DNA of 64,000 bases from an uncultured bacterium. Its GTDB lineage: Bacteria > Bacillota > Clostridia > Oscillospirales > Oscillospiraceae. The notes below the pieces were generated by a model, which saw only the letters and a program-made list of their open reading frames with translations, searched no databases and had not been told where the DNA came from. The stretch lies in contig CAOKLO010000012.1 of the NCBI GenBank assembly GCA_948469375.1, forward strand, positions 1 through 64,000, written 5' to 3'. Made by a program: the position numbers and the translations under genes. This document shows, in pieces, positions 8,476 through 17,729 of this stretch; the first letter of the stretch is position 1, and every line of letters begins with the position of its first letter.

Positions 8476-9666
8476 TTACCCCTTTAGGAATTTCTCCAAG
8501 CGGTCCATGCCCTTTTTGATGTTGTCCATGCTGGCGGCATAGGACCAGCGGATAAAACCGGGAGCGCCCATACTCCCCCCCGGCACCGTGGCCACCAGGC
8601 CGTGCTTCAGCAGAGCGGCGGCAAAATCGCCGCTGCTGTTGACGGCCTCGCCGCAGATGGTACGGCCCAGCTGTTTCTCCACGTTCATCATGATATAAAA
8701 CGCGCCCTCCGGCTTGAGGCAGCTGACGCCCTCCATAGCGTTCACCCGCTCCACGATATAGTTCCGGCGCTCCTCAAAGGCCCGGCGCATTTCCTCCACG
8801 CAGTCCTGGGGCCCGCTCAGCGCCGCCACGGCGGCGGCCTGGGATATGGAGCTGGGCGCTCCAGTGGAGTGGCTGAGATAGTTGGCCATCACCTTGACAA
8901 TCCGCTCGTCGGCCAGCAGGTAACCGATACGCCAGCCCGTCATGGCGTAGGACTTGGACACACCGTTAATCAGAATCGTGCGCTCCTTCACCTCCTCACC
9001 CAGGGCGGCAAATGAGGTACATTTCGCCCCATCATACATCAGGTTGCAGTAAATCTCGTCGGAGATGACGTAAATGTCCTTCTCCACGCACACCCGGGCG
9101 ATGGCGGCCAGCTCCTCTTTGGAATACACCATGCCGGTGGGGTTGCAGGGGTTGTTGAGCACCAGGGCCTTGGTCTTGGGCGTGATGGCGGCAGCCAGCT
9201 GCTCTGCCGTCATTTTAAATCCGGCGTCCTCCCCCGCCGTGACCACCACAGGTTTTCCGCCCACCATTTTGATGAGCTCCAGATAGCTCACCCAGAAGGG
9301 CGCGGGCAGAATCACCTCGTCTCCGGGGTCCACCACGGCCCGCAGGGCAATATACACGCAGTGCTTGGCCCCGCTGGTGACCGCCGCCTGGGCAGGCTTG
9401 TAATCCAGGCCGCAGTCCTCCTTCATACGCCTGCACACGGCCTCCTTTAAGGCAGCTGTGCCGGAGGCGGGGGTATAACGGGTCACGTTTTCCGCGATGG
9501 CCTTGTCCGCCGCCGCCTTGATATGGTCAGGGGTATTGAAATCCGGCTCACCGGCGCCGAAGCCCACCACGTCGATGCCGTCCGCCTGCATCTGCTTGGA
9601 CCGCACGTCGATGGCCATGGTGCTGGACGCCTGCACGGCGGACGCAATTTGAGCAAGTTCCTTCAA
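8476..9666 (-). CDS. Pyridoxal-phosphate aminotransferase, class I (AspB-like)
   Basis: Class I/II aminotransferase of the aspartate aminotransferase type, moving amino groups between an amino acid and a 2-oxo acid. It shows GFGAGEPDFNTP near the N-terminus, NNPCNPTG in the middle and the PLP lysine in GVSKSYAMTGWRIGY. The start is TTG at 9666: GGAGG lies 7 bases upstream and the promoter's predicted transcript begins near 9690, which rules out the ATG at 9696. That gives 396 residues beginning MKELAQIAS. Single-gene unit. Substrate cannot be told from sequence. Confidence 0.9.
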   Translation of the reverse strand: MKELAQIASAVQASSTMAIDVRSKQMQADGIDVVGFGAGEPDFNTPDHIKAAADKAIAENVTRYTPASGTAALKEAVCRRMKEDCGLDYKPAQAAVTSGAKHCVYIALRAVVDPGDEVILPAPFWVSYLELIKMVGGKPVVVTAGEDAGFKMTAEQLAAAITPKTKALVLNNPCNPTGMVYSKEELAAIARVCVEKDIYVISDEIYCNLMYDGAKCTSFAALGEEVKERTILINGVSKSYAMTGWRIGYLLADERIVKVMANYLSHSTGAPSSISQAAAVAALSGPQDCVEEMRRAFEERRNYIVERVNAMEGVSCLKPEGAFYIMMNVEKQLGRTICGEAVNSSGDFAAALLKHGLVATVPGGSMGAPGFIRWSYAASMDNIKKGMDRLEKFLKG

Positions 9667-9696
9667 GCTGATCCCTCCAATGTTTGCTTCTTGCAC

Positions 9697-9725
9697 ATTA
9701 TATTCTCAGTCCTGCACAATTGCAA
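9697..9725 (-). promoter_or_regulatory. Sigma-A promoter of the aminotransferase gene
   Basis: Minus strand TTGCAA (9720-9725), 17 bases, TATAAT (9697-9702). Its position fixes the start of the downstream gene at the TTG at 9666. Confidence 0.85.
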
Positions 9726-9784
9726 GTATATTTTGGGCTGTTTTCCGAGCTTTTGCAATTCTCACAAGGCTGGATTGCATTTAT

Positions 9785-9820
9785 GAGAGAAAACGCCCCG
9801 TCTGCCGAAGCGGACGAGGC
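9785..9820 (-). terminator. Terminator of the leu operon
   Basis: On the minus strand a stem of about 11 bp (9795-9820, loop TTCG) with one mismatch and one wobble pair is followed by GTTTTCTCTC. It lies 20 bases past the leuB stop. Confidence 0.85.
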
Positions 9821-9839
9821 ATAGTGCGCGGCGGCGGTT

Positions 9840-10922
9840 TCAGCTTCCCATGTTATCCCGGATGATCTGCCCCATCTGCTTTGTGCCGATGGCGCTCTCC
9901 CCCGCTCGGGCGATGTCGGCGGTGCGCCAGCCGTCGGCCAGCGCCTTGTCCACCGCCGCCTCGATGGCGTCCGCCTCGGCGGACAGCTTAAACGAGTAGC
10001 GGAACATCATGGCTGCGGACAGGATGGTGGCAATGGGGTTTGCCTTGTCCTGGCCCGCGATATCCGGGGCGGAGCCGTGGATGGGCTCATACAGCGCCGG
10101 CGCCCCGTCTCCCATGGAGGCGGAGGGCAGCAGGCCGATGGAGCCGGTGATCATGGACGCCTCATCGGACAGGATGTCGCCGAACATATTTTCCGTGACC
10201 ACCACGTCAAACTGTCCCGGGTCCCGGACCAGCTGCATGGCGCAGTTGTCCACCAGCACGTCCTCATAGGCCACGTCGGAGTATTCCTCCGCCAATCTGT
10301 GCATCACCGACCGCCACAGCCGGGAGGTCTCCAGCACGTTGGCCTTGTCCACGCTGGACACCTTCTTCCGGCGCAGGCGGGCCATCTCAAAGGCCCGGCG
10401 GCCGATGCGCTCGATCTCCTTCTCGGAGTAGGCCATCAGGTCGGTGGCCTCCAGGCCCCGGTCCTCGGTCTGATACTTGTCCCGTTTGCCGAAGTAGATG
10501 CCGCCGGTGAGCTCCCGGACCATGAGCAGGTCAATGCCCTTCTCCGCCGTCTCCTTTTTCAGCGGGCAGGCATCCGCCAGAGCGGGGCGCAGGGCGGCAG
10601 GGCGCAGATTGGCATACAGCCCCAAGTCCTTGCGGATGGCCAGCAGGGCGGTCTCCGGGCGCTGCTCGGCGGGCTTGTCGCTGCCCCACTTGGGACCGCC
10701 CACCGCCCCCAGCAGCACCGCGTCACAGGATTTACACAGCTCAGCAGTGCCGTCTGGGTAGCTCTTGCCCACCGCATCGGTGGCGCAGCCGCCCAGCAGC
10801 ACGTCCACGTACTCGAAGGTGTGGCCAAACTTCTCCCCCACCTTGTCGATGACCTTCACCGTCTCATTAACGATCTCCGGGCCGATGCCGTCGCCCCGGA
10901 TCAGCGCAATTTTATAATTCAT
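9840..10922 (-). CDS. leuB: 3-isopropylmalate dehydrogenase
   Basis: NAD-dependent oxidative decarboxylation of 3-isopropylmalate, the third step specific to leucine synthesis. The protein of 360 residues opens [18 protein letters not shown] and has the metal/substrate segment with Asp residues ([17 protein letters not shown]) and the NAD-binding GSAPDIAGQ. It overlaps the leuD stop by 4 bases, so the two are translationally coupled in a leuC-leuD-leuB operon. Confidence 0.97.
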   Translation of the reverse strand: MNYKIALIRGDGIGPEIVNETVKVIDKVGEKFGHTFEYVDVLLGGCATDAVGKSYPDGTAELCKSCDAVLLGAVGGPKWGSDKPAEQRPETALLAIRKDLGLYANLRPAALRPALADACPLKKETAEKGIDLLMVRELTGGIYFGKRDKYQTEDRGLEATDLMAYSEKEIERIGRRAFEMARLRRKKVSSVDKANVLETSRLWRSVMHRLAEEYSDVAYEDVLVDNCAMQLVRDPGQFDVVVTENMFGDILSDEASMITGSIGLLPSASMGDGAPALYEPIHGSAPDIAGQDKANPIATILSAAMMFRYSFKLSAEADAIEAAVDKALADGWRTADIARAGESAIGTKQMGQIIRDNMGS

Positions 10923-11404
10923 TTCGCTGCACCTCTCGCCTTCAGGGATTTCAGCAGCCCTCCGTTCTCAATGATGCCGTTGATGAACTCCGGAAAGGGC
11001 GCGGCTTGGAACTTGGCCCCGGTGGTCTCGTTGACGATGACGCCAGTCTGGAAGTCCACGCTCACCGCGTCCCCAGGGTTGATGCCGTCCACAGCCTCGG
11101 GGCACTCCAGAATGGGGAAGCCGATGTTGATGGCGTTGCGGTAGAAAATGCGGGCGAAGCTCTTGGCGATGACGCACTTCACGCCGCAGGCCTTGATGGC
11201 CAGGGGGGCGTGCTCCCGGGAGGAGCCGCAGCCAAAGTTGCTGCCGCCGATGACGATATCCCCCGCCTCCACAGTGGAAACAAAATCCTTGTCAATGTCC
11301 TCCATACAGTGGGAGGCCAGGGACTTCTCATCCGGAGCGTTGAGGTAACGGGCAGGGATGATGACGTCGGTGTCCACGTTGTCGCCGTATTTATAAATTT
11401 TCAT
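10919..11404 (-). CDS. leuD: 3-isopropylmalate dehydratase small subunit
   Basis: Swivel subunit of isopropylmalate isomerase, pairing with LeuC. At 161 residues it is the short form typical of Clostridia and archaea. It shows the family stretch [15 protein letters not shown]. It begins 15 bases after the leuC stop and overlaps leuB by 4 bases. Confidence 0.96.
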   Translation of the reverse strand: MKIYKYGDNVDTDVIIPARYLNAPDEKSLASHCMEDIDKDFVSTVEAGDIVIGGSNFGCGSSREHAPLAIKACGVKCVIAKSFARIFYRNAINIGFPILECPEAVDGINPGDAVSVDFQTGVIVNETTGAKFQAAPFPEFINGIIENGGLLKSLKARGAAK

Positions 11405-11419
11405 GTCTTTTTCCCTCCC

Positions 11420-12679
11420 TTACAGTGTTGCGGGGTCCGTGACCATGCCCGTAACAGCGGATGCCGCCGCCACGGCGGGGCTGGCCAGGATTATCATGGA
11501 GCTGGTGGGGCCCATGCGGCCCACAAAGTTCCGGTTGGTGGTGGAAACGGCCCACTCGCCGTCGGCCAGCACCCCCATGTGTCCGCCCAGGCAGGGCCCG
11601 CAGGTGGGGGTGGACACCACCGCGCCCGCCTGGATGAAGTCGGCCACCAGCCCCTCCGCCATGGCGTCCAGGTAGATCTGCTGGGTGGCTGGGATGACGA
11701 TGCACCGCACCCCATCGGCCACCTTGCGGCCCTTGAGGATGGCGGCGGCCTCCCGCAGGTCCTTCAGCCGTCCGTTGGTGCAGGAGCCGATGACCACCTG
11801 CTGAATGGGCTTGCCCGCCGCCTCGTCCACGCTCTTGGTGTTGGAGGGCAGGTGGGGGAAGGCCACCGTGGGCCGCAGGGCGGACAGGTCGATAGTAATT
11901 TCTTTTGTATACTCCGCGTCCGGGTCGGCCTCAAAGGGGGTATATTCCCGGTCCACCCGGCCCTTTAAGTAGTCCAAAGTTTTCTCATCCACCGGGAAGA
12001 TACCGTTCTTGGCCCCGGCCTCAATGGCCATGTTGCAGATAGTAAAGCGGTCGTCCATATCCAGGGAGGCCACGCCCTCCCCCGCGAACTCCAGAGACTG
12101 GTACCGCGCGCCGTCCACCCCAATCATGCCGATCAGGTGAAGAATGACGTCCTTTCCGCTGACGTACTTCCCCAGCTTTCCGGTGAGATTCACCTTGACA
12201 GCGGAGGGCACCTTAAACCACAGCGTCCCCGTAGCCATGCCCGCGGCCATGTCGGTAGAGCCCACGCCGGTGGAGAAGGCCCCCAGCGCCCCGTAAGTAC
12301 AGGTGTGGGAATCGGCCCCGATAATGACCTCTCCGGGGGCAGTCAGGCCCTTTTCCGGCAAAAGCGCGTGCTCAATGCCCATCTGGCCCACGTCATAAAA
12401 GTGGGTGACGGCGTGTTCCTTCGCAAATTCCCGGCAGGCCGCGCACAGCTGGGCAGACTTGATGTCCTTGCAGGGGGTGGAGTGGTCCAGCACGATGGCA
12501 ATTTTGTCCTTGTCGAACACGGTAGACAGCCCCGCCTTGCGGAACTCCGTGATGGCCACCGGGGTGGTGATGTCGTTGCCCAGCACCAGATCCAGCTTTC
12601 CCTCGATGAGCTGTCCGGCCTCCACCCGGTCCAGCCCGGCGGAGCGGGCCAGAATCTTCTGGGTCATGGTCATACCCAT
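11420..12679 (-). CDS. leuC: 3-isopropylmalate dehydratase large subunit
   Basis: Aconitase-family subunit that carries the 4Fe-4S cluster and interconverts 2- and 3-isopropylmalate. Cluster and active-site stretches seen: [26 protein letters not shown] and [11 protein letters not shown], giving the three cluster cysteines. The length of 419 matches the short HacA/LeuC2 type that pairs with a short LeuD. The ATG at 12679 has AGGAGG 9 bases before it; the open frame upstream lacks a ribosome site. It is the first gene of the leu operon. No leuA is next to it. Confidence 0.96.
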   Translation of the reverse strand: MGMTMTQKILARSAGLDRVEAGQLIEGKLDLVLGNDITTPVAITEFRKAGLSTVFDKDKIAIVLDHSTPCKDIKSAQLCAACREFAKEHAVTHFYDVGQMGIEHALLPEKGLTAPGEVIIGADSHTCTYGALGAFSTGVGSTDMAAGMATGTLWFKVPSAVKVNLTGKLGKYVSGKDVILHLIGMIGVDGARYQSLEFAGEGVASLDMDDRFTICNMAIEAGAKNGIFPVDEKTLDYLKGRVDREYTPFEADPDAEYTKEITIDLSALRPTVAFPHLPSNTKSVDEAAGKPIQQVVIGSCTNGRLKDLREAAAILKGRKVADGVRCIVIPATQQIYLDAMAEGLVADFIQAGAVVSTPTCGPCLGGHMGVLADGEWAVSTTNRNFVGRMGPTSSMIILASPAVAAASAVTGMVTDPATL

Positions 12680-12741
12680 GAAAAAATTCCTCCTCGTTTC
12701 AATTTTGTGCACTCATTATGCCAAATCTGATCGGAGAACAA

Positions 12742-12757
12742 TGTAAACTATGATACA
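12742..12757. promoter_or_regulatory. Candidate operator between leuC and the Crp-type gene
   Basis: TGTA-N8-TACA partial dyad overlapping the likely -10 (TACAAT, 12754-12759) of the rightward gene, in the 107-base divergent region. Crp/Fnr proteins bind such dyads near their own genes; whether this one is used is inference. Confidence 0.35.
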
Positions 12758-12786
12758 ATCAAAGACACAAATAGGAGGCGGACACG

Positions 12787-13395
12787 ATGGCGGACTGGAC
12801 TCTTCTTGCGGAGGGCCGTAGCCCCCGGAAATACCGGATAGGACAGCTTATTTATTTACAGGGAACCCGGCCGGAGTGCTTTTACTATCTCATTTCCGGC
12901 TCGGTACGCAGCTTTATCAGCTCCAGCGCCGGGGAGGAGCGGGTCCTCACCATTCACCGGGCCGGGGACTTGATGGGCGAGGCGTCCTTTTTCGACGGCT
13001 GCCCCCGGGTGACCTCCGCCACGGCGCTGGAGGACTGCCGGATTTTGACCATCGACCGGCCGCAGCTGGACGCCGCCTTCCAGCGCCATCCCGAGCTGGC
13101 CCTGCCCATGCTCCAGCACCTGGCCCGGACTGTGCGGATGCTGTCCGACCATGTGGAGTCCTCCTCTCTGCCCGCCCAGCAGCGAGTGGCCCGGTGGCTG
13201 CTGGCCCAACCGCTGGGGGAGGGCGGCGCGCTCAAGGCCACCCACGAGGGCATCGGCCAGGCGGTGGGCCTGTCCCGGGTGACGGTAAGCCGGGTGCTGG
13301 GGGAGCTTTCCTGCCTGGGGCTGACGGCGCTGGGCTACCGCTCGGTGGCGGTGCTGAACCGGGCCGGGCTGGAGGCCCTGGCCTTCGAGGCGTAA
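12787..13395 (+). CDS. Crp/Fnr-family transcriptional regulator
   Basis: Cytoplasmic DNA-binding regulator of 202 residues. Residues 1-115 form the cyclic-nucleotide-binding-like sensor barrel (GSVRSFISS, GDLMGEASFFDG); residues 140-195 are the winged helix-turn-helix with recognition stretch AVGLSRVTVSRVLGEL. No N-terminal cysteine cluster of the Fnr iron-sulfur type is present, so the signal is a small molecule or redox cue that cannot be named. AGGAGG precedes the ATG. Divergent from leuC; regulation of leu genes is possible but unproven. Confidence 0.9.
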   Translation: MADWTLLAEGRSPRKYRIGQLIYLQGTRPECFYYLISGSVRSFISSSAGEERVLTIHRAGDLMGEASFFDGCPRVTSATALEDCRILTIDRPQLDAAFQRHPELALPMLQHLARTVRMLSDHVESSSLPAQQRVARWLLAQPLGEGGALKATHEGIGQAVGLSRVTVSRVLGELSCLGLTALGYRSVAVLNRAGLEALAFEA

Positions 13396-13410
13396 CGGGC
13401 GGCTTTTTCC

Positions 13411-13441
13411 AAAAAGGAAAACCTGGGCACCCCTGCCCAGG
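13411..13441 (-). terminator. Terminator of spoIVA
   Basis: An 8-bp stem (13422-13429 with 13434-13441) is followed on the minus strand by TTTTCCTTTTT. It lies 44 bases past the spoIVA stop. Confidence 0.8.
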
Positions 13442-13484
13442 CTCTCCCGCCTCACGATATGCTCCGCTCCGCCGGCGGACGCTC

Positions 13485-14960
13485 TCACAAAATGATGCAG
13501 ATCAGCCCCCCCGACCCCTCGTTGATGATCCGCTGGAGGGTCTCCCGCAGCTTCTCCCGGGCCTCCTCGGGCATCCGCTTGAGCTTGCCGTTCAGGTCCT
13601 CCCCCACCAGCTCGTGGAAGGAGCGGCCAAAGATGTTGGAGTCCCAGATTTTCCCCGTGTCCCCCTCGAACTGCTGGAGCAGGTAGTCCACCATCTCCTC
13701 CGACTGCTTCTCGGTGCCCATGATGGGGGAGACCTCCGTTTTGATGTCCGCCCGCATCATGTGGATCGAGGGTGCGCTGGCCTTGAGCCGGACCCCATAC
13801 CGTCCCCCTTGCTTGACGATCTCCGGCTCCTCCAGGGTCATCTCCTGAGGGTCTGGCATGACGATACCGTAGCCCGTAGCCTCCACCTGCTGGAGCGCCC
13901 CCTCCACCTTCTCATAGCTGCGCTTCATAGCCGCCATCTGGGTGAGCTGGTCGATAAGGTCACCGTCATCCCGAATTTCCAGCCCGCATCGCTCAGACAC
14001 AGTGGAGTAGAACAACCCCCGGGGCAGCTCCAGGGTGGCCGTCACCACCCCACTGCCCATATCCATCCGGTTAAGCACGGCGGAGCTCACCTCTTCCCGG
14101 TCGCCCATGGCCAGTACCGCGCCCTCCGCATCCCGCAGGCGCATGAGGCCCGCCGTTTCCTCCCGAATCATGGCATACAGCCCGCTCTTGATGGGGTGGT
14201 CGAAGGGCAGAACATCCACCCAGGGCGGCAGAAACAAATCCATCTGCTTCAGCGGGAACTCGTGGAGCACCGCCCGGATGATCTCACTTACCGCTCCTTC
14301 GTCCAGAGTCAGGCAGTTGGCGGCCAGACAGGTCACGTCATACCGCTCCGCGATGTCCGCTTGGAGGGTCTGGGCCCGCTCGCCGTAGGGCTCGGCGGAG
14401 TTGAGCAGTACCATGAAGGGCTTGCCCAGCCCCTTCAGCTCACTGATGACCCGCTCCTCCGCCTCTAAGTAGTCCTCCCGGGGAATGTCGGTGACGGTGC
14501 CGTCGGTGGTGACTACGATGCCAATGGTGGAGTGGTCGGTGATGACCTTCTGCGTCCCGTATTCCGCCGCCTGAGTCATGGGGATCTCATGGTCAAACCA
14601 GGGAGTGGTGACCATTCGGGGCTGTTCCCCGTCCAGCTGGCCCAGGGCGGAGGGCACCATGTAACCCACGCAGTCGATGAGCCGGACGGAGAACACGCCG
14701 CCGTCCTCCATGGCCATCTCCACAGCTTCCTCGGGGACAAATTTCGGCTCAGCGGTCATCACCACCCGGCCGGAACCGCTCTGGGGCAGCTCGTCGCGGG
14801 CCCGGTCCCGGATGAAGTTGTTCTCGATCTTGGGCAGCACCAGCGTCTCCATAAAGCGCTTGATGAAGGTGGACTTTCCCGTCCGCACGGGACCTACCAC
14901 GCCAATATAGATGTCGCCCTGGGTGCGCTGGGCGATATCCTCATACAGTTTGTTTTCCAA
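13485..14960 (-). CDS. spoIVA: Stage IV sporulation protein A
   Basis: ATP-hydrolysing cytoskeletal protein that polymerises on the forespore surface to build the coat basement layer. The N-terminal domain has a Walker A (GPVRTGKSTFIKRF) preceded by AQRTQGDIYIGVV, and the C-terminus ends in a conserved hydrophobic tail. The start is TTG at 14960, with GAGGAGGG 7 bases upstream, giving 491 residues against 492 in Bacillus subtilis. The open frame reaches an ATG at 14993, but that ATG directly follows a sigma-E -10 box and lies upstream of the expected transcript start. Downstream of sipL and spoVM. Confidence 0.96.
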   Translation of the reverse strand: MENKLYEDIAQRTQGDIYIGVVGPVRTGKSTFIKRFMETLVLPKIENNFIRDRARDELPQSGSGRVVMTAEPKFVPEEAVEMAMEDGGVFSVRLIDCVGYMVPSALGQLDGEQPRMVTTPWFDHEIPMTQAAEYGTQKVITDHSTIGIVVTTDGTVTDIPREDYLEAEERVISELKGLGKPFMVLLNSAEPYGERAQTLQADIAERYDVTCLAANCLTLDEGAVSEIIRAVLHEFPLKQMDLFLPPWVDVLPFDHPIKSGLYAMIREETAGLMRLRDAEGAVLAMGDREEVSSAVLNRMDMGSGVVTATLELPRGLFYSTVSERCGLEIRDDGDLIDQLTQMAAMKRSYEKVEGALQQVEATGYGIVMPDPQEMTLEEPEIVKQGGRYGVRLKASAPSIHMMRADIKTEVSPIMGTEKQSEEMVDYLLQQFEGDTGKIWDSNIFGRSFHELVGEDLNGKLKRMPEEAREKLRETLQRIINEGSGGLICIIL

Positions 14961-14992
14961 AGCTGAACCCTCCTCACGCATACTCAATTCCA

Positions 14993-15021
14993 TTTGTATG
15001 GGGTTTTGTCCGGGAATATGA
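14993..15021 (-). promoter_or_regulatory. Sigma-E-type promoter of spoIVA
   Basis: Minus strand TCATATT (15015-15021), 14 bases, CATACAAA (14993-15000). This matches the mother-cell sigma-E consensus (KMATATT, 14-15 bases, CATACAHT) at 14 of 15 positions. Confidence 0.8.
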
Positions 15022-15059
15022 CAAGGACGGCACGGTTTTTCCCGCGCCGCCCTGTTTGC

Positions 15060-16571
15060 TTAAGTTCTCCTGGCGGGAATGAGCAGCAGCGTGCCCACCG
15101 CCGCCTCTTCCCCGGGCAGGGTGTTGGCGGAGCAGATGTCCGCCACGGTGGAGCCGCAGGACTTGGCGATGTCCCACAGGGCCTCTCCCCGCTCCACCCG
15201 GCGGATGACCACCGACGGGCGGGGGCCCATGTCCTGCACCGTTCCCGGCTTCACGTCGGTGACACAGTTTACCTGCTCCTCCCGTGTAGTGGTCCAGGCA
15301 AATTCCGCCTCAAAGCGCACCTCGAGCCCGCCGGTGACCGGAACGGCCGTGGCCTCCCCCACCGTCCGGCAGCGGCAGACGCACTCGCATCCCTCCGGCG
15401 TCTCTACGCGGCAGGTCACGGGTATGTCCGCCTCCACACTGCACAGGGCGTCGTCCTCGCTGAGATACAGCACGGCGGCGTTTACCTGGGCGGTGAACTC
15501 CATGCCGCCCTCGGCGGGAGCCCCCGCCAGAGAGGACACTGTGGCGGCGCAGTCCAATACCTGCTTGGCAGGTATGCCGGACTCGCATAGCCTCCGGCCC
15601 ATCTCCCGCCGGGCGGAACGCTCCGCCATGGTGCACAGCCGCAGCGGCGACCGTTCCACATCAATGGGCCGGCCCACACAATAGGCGTCGCTGATGAGCT
15701 CCACGGACCGGCGCTCCCATACCGCCGCCTGGGCCAGCATCTCCAGGGCAATTTCCAGCTCGCCCTCCCGGGCCCGGCAGTCCACGCTTTTTACCGCCAC
15801 CGTTACCTCGGGCTCCGCGTCGTCGGGCACCTCCCCGATGTCCAGAATCTGCGAATAGGGCAGCTCAAACCGGGTCTGGTTCAGCCCCTCCCCGGATCGG
15901 TACACCACCGACAGCTGCACATCCCCCTTGAGCACCAACTTTTTCCCGATGAACTTGGCGTCCGCTGTCCCCAGCTCCGCCCGGCAGCACAGCAGTTCCT
16001 CGATCTCAGGCCGGGAGGCGGGCGGGCGCAGCACATCTGAGAAAGTGAACGCCTTTTCCGTCACGTCCGGAATGACACAGCACTTCCTGGGAGTGAGCAG
16101 CTTTTGCAGGCCCTCCCCCTCGCCGCCGGTGAGGTCGGCGGACAGCTCCCGGCGCTCCCGCTCGTAAGCCGCCGCCCAGACCGACAGGTTCACCCGCACC
16201 AGCATCTTTCTGGGATTGATGGTCCTGGCGTCCGCCGACGGGGCCTGGAGGTCCGCCAGCACCGGACAGCCCGCGCGGAACTTAGGGTCGTCCCGGACGC
16301 ACTGGAAGGGGATGGACACCTCCAGCGGCCGGGGCAGTTCCTCCCCCTCGGGTATGTACAGCACCGTCACCTTGGCCGTGCCGGACAGGCGGAGGGTGCC
16401 CTCCCCCAGCTCTTTATCCTTGAGAAAAACTTTGCCCGACGCCGAGACGATCCGGGCAATATCCGGGCACGCGTCGGGCACAATGCTCTCCAGGGTCTCC
16501 TCCTGGGAGAACATGGCGTGGGTCACGCACTGGTAGCCCTCCAGCGTGACGCGCCGCAATTCCATATCCAT
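15060..16571 (-). CDS. sipL: SPOCS-domain (DUF3794) LysM protein, SipL-type coat morphogenesis factor
   Basis: 503-residue protein built from repeated DUF3794/SPOCS segments (about 30-150, 180-290 and 330-430, each with a VTVLYIPEGE- or LSVVYRSGE-like strand) and a C-terminal LysM domain (about 450-500, RGEALWDIAKSCGSTVADI). This is the architecture of Clostridioides difficile SipL, which binds SpoIVA through its LysM domain and localises the coat. The placement between spoVM and spoIVA supports the call. Start: ATG 16571 with AAGGAG upstream; an earlier in-frame ATG lacks a site. A sigma-E-like promoter lies 33 bases upstream. The symbol rests on architecture plus neighbours. Confidence 0.85.
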   Translation of the reverse strand: MDMELRRVTLEGYQCVTHAMFSQEETLESIVPDACPDIARIVSASGKVFLKDKELGEGTLRLSGTAKVTVLYIPEGEELPRPLEVSIPFQCVRDDPKFRAGCPVLADLQAPSADARTINPRKMLVRVNLSVWAAAYERERRELSADLTGGEGEGLQKLLTPRKCCVIPDVTEKAFTFSDVLRPPASRPEIEELLCCRAELGTADAKFIGKKLVLKGDVQLSVVYRSGEGLNQTRFELPYSQILDIGEVPDDAEPEVTVAVKSVDCRAREGELEIALEMLAQAAVWERRSVELISDAYCVGRPIDVERSPLRLCTMAERSARREMGRRLCESGIPAKQVLDCAATVSSLAGAPAEGGMEFTAQVNAAVLYLSEDDALCSVEADIPVTCRVETPEGCECVCRCRTVGEATAVPVTGGLEVRFEAEFAWTTTREEQVNCVTDVKPGTVQDMGPRPSVVIRRVERGEALWDIAKSCGSTVADICSANTLPGEEAAVGTLLLIPARRT

Positions 16572-16603
16572 AGGCTTCCTCTCCTTGCACGTATTCTGTG
16601 TCA

Positions 16604-16632
16604 ACTATATGAGCGGGGCGACCGGGATATGC
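16604..16632 (-). promoter_or_regulatory. Sigma-E-like promoter of sipL
   Basis: Minus strand GCATATC (16626-16632), 14 bases, CATATAGT (16604-16611), matching the sigma-E consensus at 12 of 15 positions, with the same spacing as the spoIVA promoter. Confidence 0.6.
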
Positions 16633-16675
16633 CATACGCCGGGAGGACGGCGTGAAATCAAACCTTGTAAACCGC

Positions 16676-16747
16676 TCAATCCATATGGAAAATCTTGCGC
16701 ATCAGGCCGCACAGCGCCTTGGGAAACTTCACCACGACCACTCGCAT
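16676..16747 (-). CDS. spoVM: Stage V sporulation protein M (23 residues)
   Basis: Tiny amphipathic helix protein that recognises the convex forespore membrane and anchors SpoIVA there. The 24-codon frame (ATG 16747, TGA 16676) has a ribosome site AGGGGG 8 bases upstream. The product contains VKFPKALCGLMRK, which aligns with IKLPKFLGGIVR of Bacillus subtilis SpoVM. Proline is at position 9 in both; that residue is critical in SpoVM. The length (23 against 26), the basic and hydrophobic alternation, and the position next to sipL and spoIVA agree. I see no clear sigma-E promoter directly ahead of it. Confidence 0.88.
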   Translation of the reverse strand: MRVVVVKFPKALCGLMRKIFHMD

Positions 16748-16837
16748 GAAAACAACCCCCTCTCTCAACGCTGGAATCTATACCAGCATATGAGAAAGGA
16801 GGCTGTCCTGTTCGTTTTCTTTTGAAGATTCTCGAAA

Positions 16838-17725
16838 TTATTTCTTTTTTGCCAGCTCCCACTGGGGGATCTCCCTGGCCTGCTCATACAGCCGGACATA
16901 GCTCTGATGGCGGCTGGGGGCGATCTTCCCCTCCTTCAGGGCCTCCCGCACGGCACAGCCCCGCTCCTTCACATGGGCGCAGCCCTGGAACCGGCATAGA
17001 TCCACATAGGGAGCAAACTCCCGAAAAGCGGCCGCCAGCTCCTCCTTGGGGATGGCCTCCATCTGTTCCACGTCGAAGGAGGAAAACCCCGGCGTGTCCG
17101 CCACCAGCCCTCCCGCCGCCGGGAACAGCTCCACATGGCGGGTGGTGTGGCGGCCCCGGCCCAGCTTTTCGCTGACCTCGCCCACCTCCAGCCCGAAGCC
17201 AGGCTGGAGTGCGTTGAGGATGCTGGACTTGCCCACCCCGGAATTCCCGGTAAAGGCGGACACCTTTCCAGCGACAGCCGCCGCCAGGGCGCCCATCCCC
17301 TCTCCCGTTTCAGCGCTCACCTGGAGTGTGGGAAACCCCGCGCCGCGGTAAAGCTCCGCCAGGGCGTCTGCCCGTTCCAGGTCGCACTTGTTGAACACGA
17401 TGAGGGGCACGCACCCCTTCCATTCCGCCATAGCCGTCATGCGGTCAATGAGGTAGGGGTCCGTCACCGGAATGGCCCCGGAGCACACGATGACCATTTG
17501 GTCGATGTTTGCCACCGCCGGACGGCTGAACTGGTTTTTCCGGGGAAGAATTGCGTCCACCATGCCCTTGCCGTCCTCAGTAATGGTGATTTCCACCCGG
17601 TCCCCCACCAGGGGGGTAACCCGCTGGTGCCGCAGCCTTCCCCGGCCCCGGCAGGGAACAGGATTTCCGTCCCCGGTATCCACGTAGTAAAACCCGCTGA
17701 GGGCCTTGACAATTTGTCCCGTCAT
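16838..17725 (-). CDS. rsgA: Ribosome small subunit-dependent GTPase A
   Basis: Late 30S assembly GTPase. It shows the circularly permuted motif order of the family: NKCD (G4) first, then GNSGVGKSSILNAL (G1) and DTPGFSSFD (G3). An N-terminal OB fold is followed by the GTPase and a C-terminal zinc site (C...CRFQGCAH...C). Length 295 is normal. It follows prkC by 4 bases, the conserved prpC-prkC-rsgA order. No clear terminator follows, so read-through into spoVM is possible. Confidence 0.96.
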   Translation of the reverse strand: MTGQIVKALSGFYYVDTGDGNPVPCRGRGRLRHQRVTPLVGDRVEITITEDGKGMVDAILPRKNQFSRPAVANIDQMVIVCSGAIPVTDPYLIDRMTAMAEWKGCVPLIVFNKCDLERADALAELYRGAGFPTLQVSAETGEGMGALAAAVAGKVSAFTGNSGVGKSSILNALQPGFGLEVGEVSEKLGRGRHTTRHVELFPAAGGLVADTPGFSSFDVEQMEAIPKEELAAAFREFAPYVDLCRFQGCAHVKERGCAVREALKEGKIAPSRHQSYVRLYEQAREIPQWELAKKK

Positions 17726-17729
17726 GCCG

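Noticed and set aside
12680..12786. Leucine attenuator or T-box before leuC
   Set aside because: The divergent region is 107 bases and holds no leader peptide or stem set.
16748..16840. Sigma-E promoter directly before spoVM
   Set aside because: CATATGCT resembles a -10, but no KMATATT lies 14-15 bases upstream; left uncalled.
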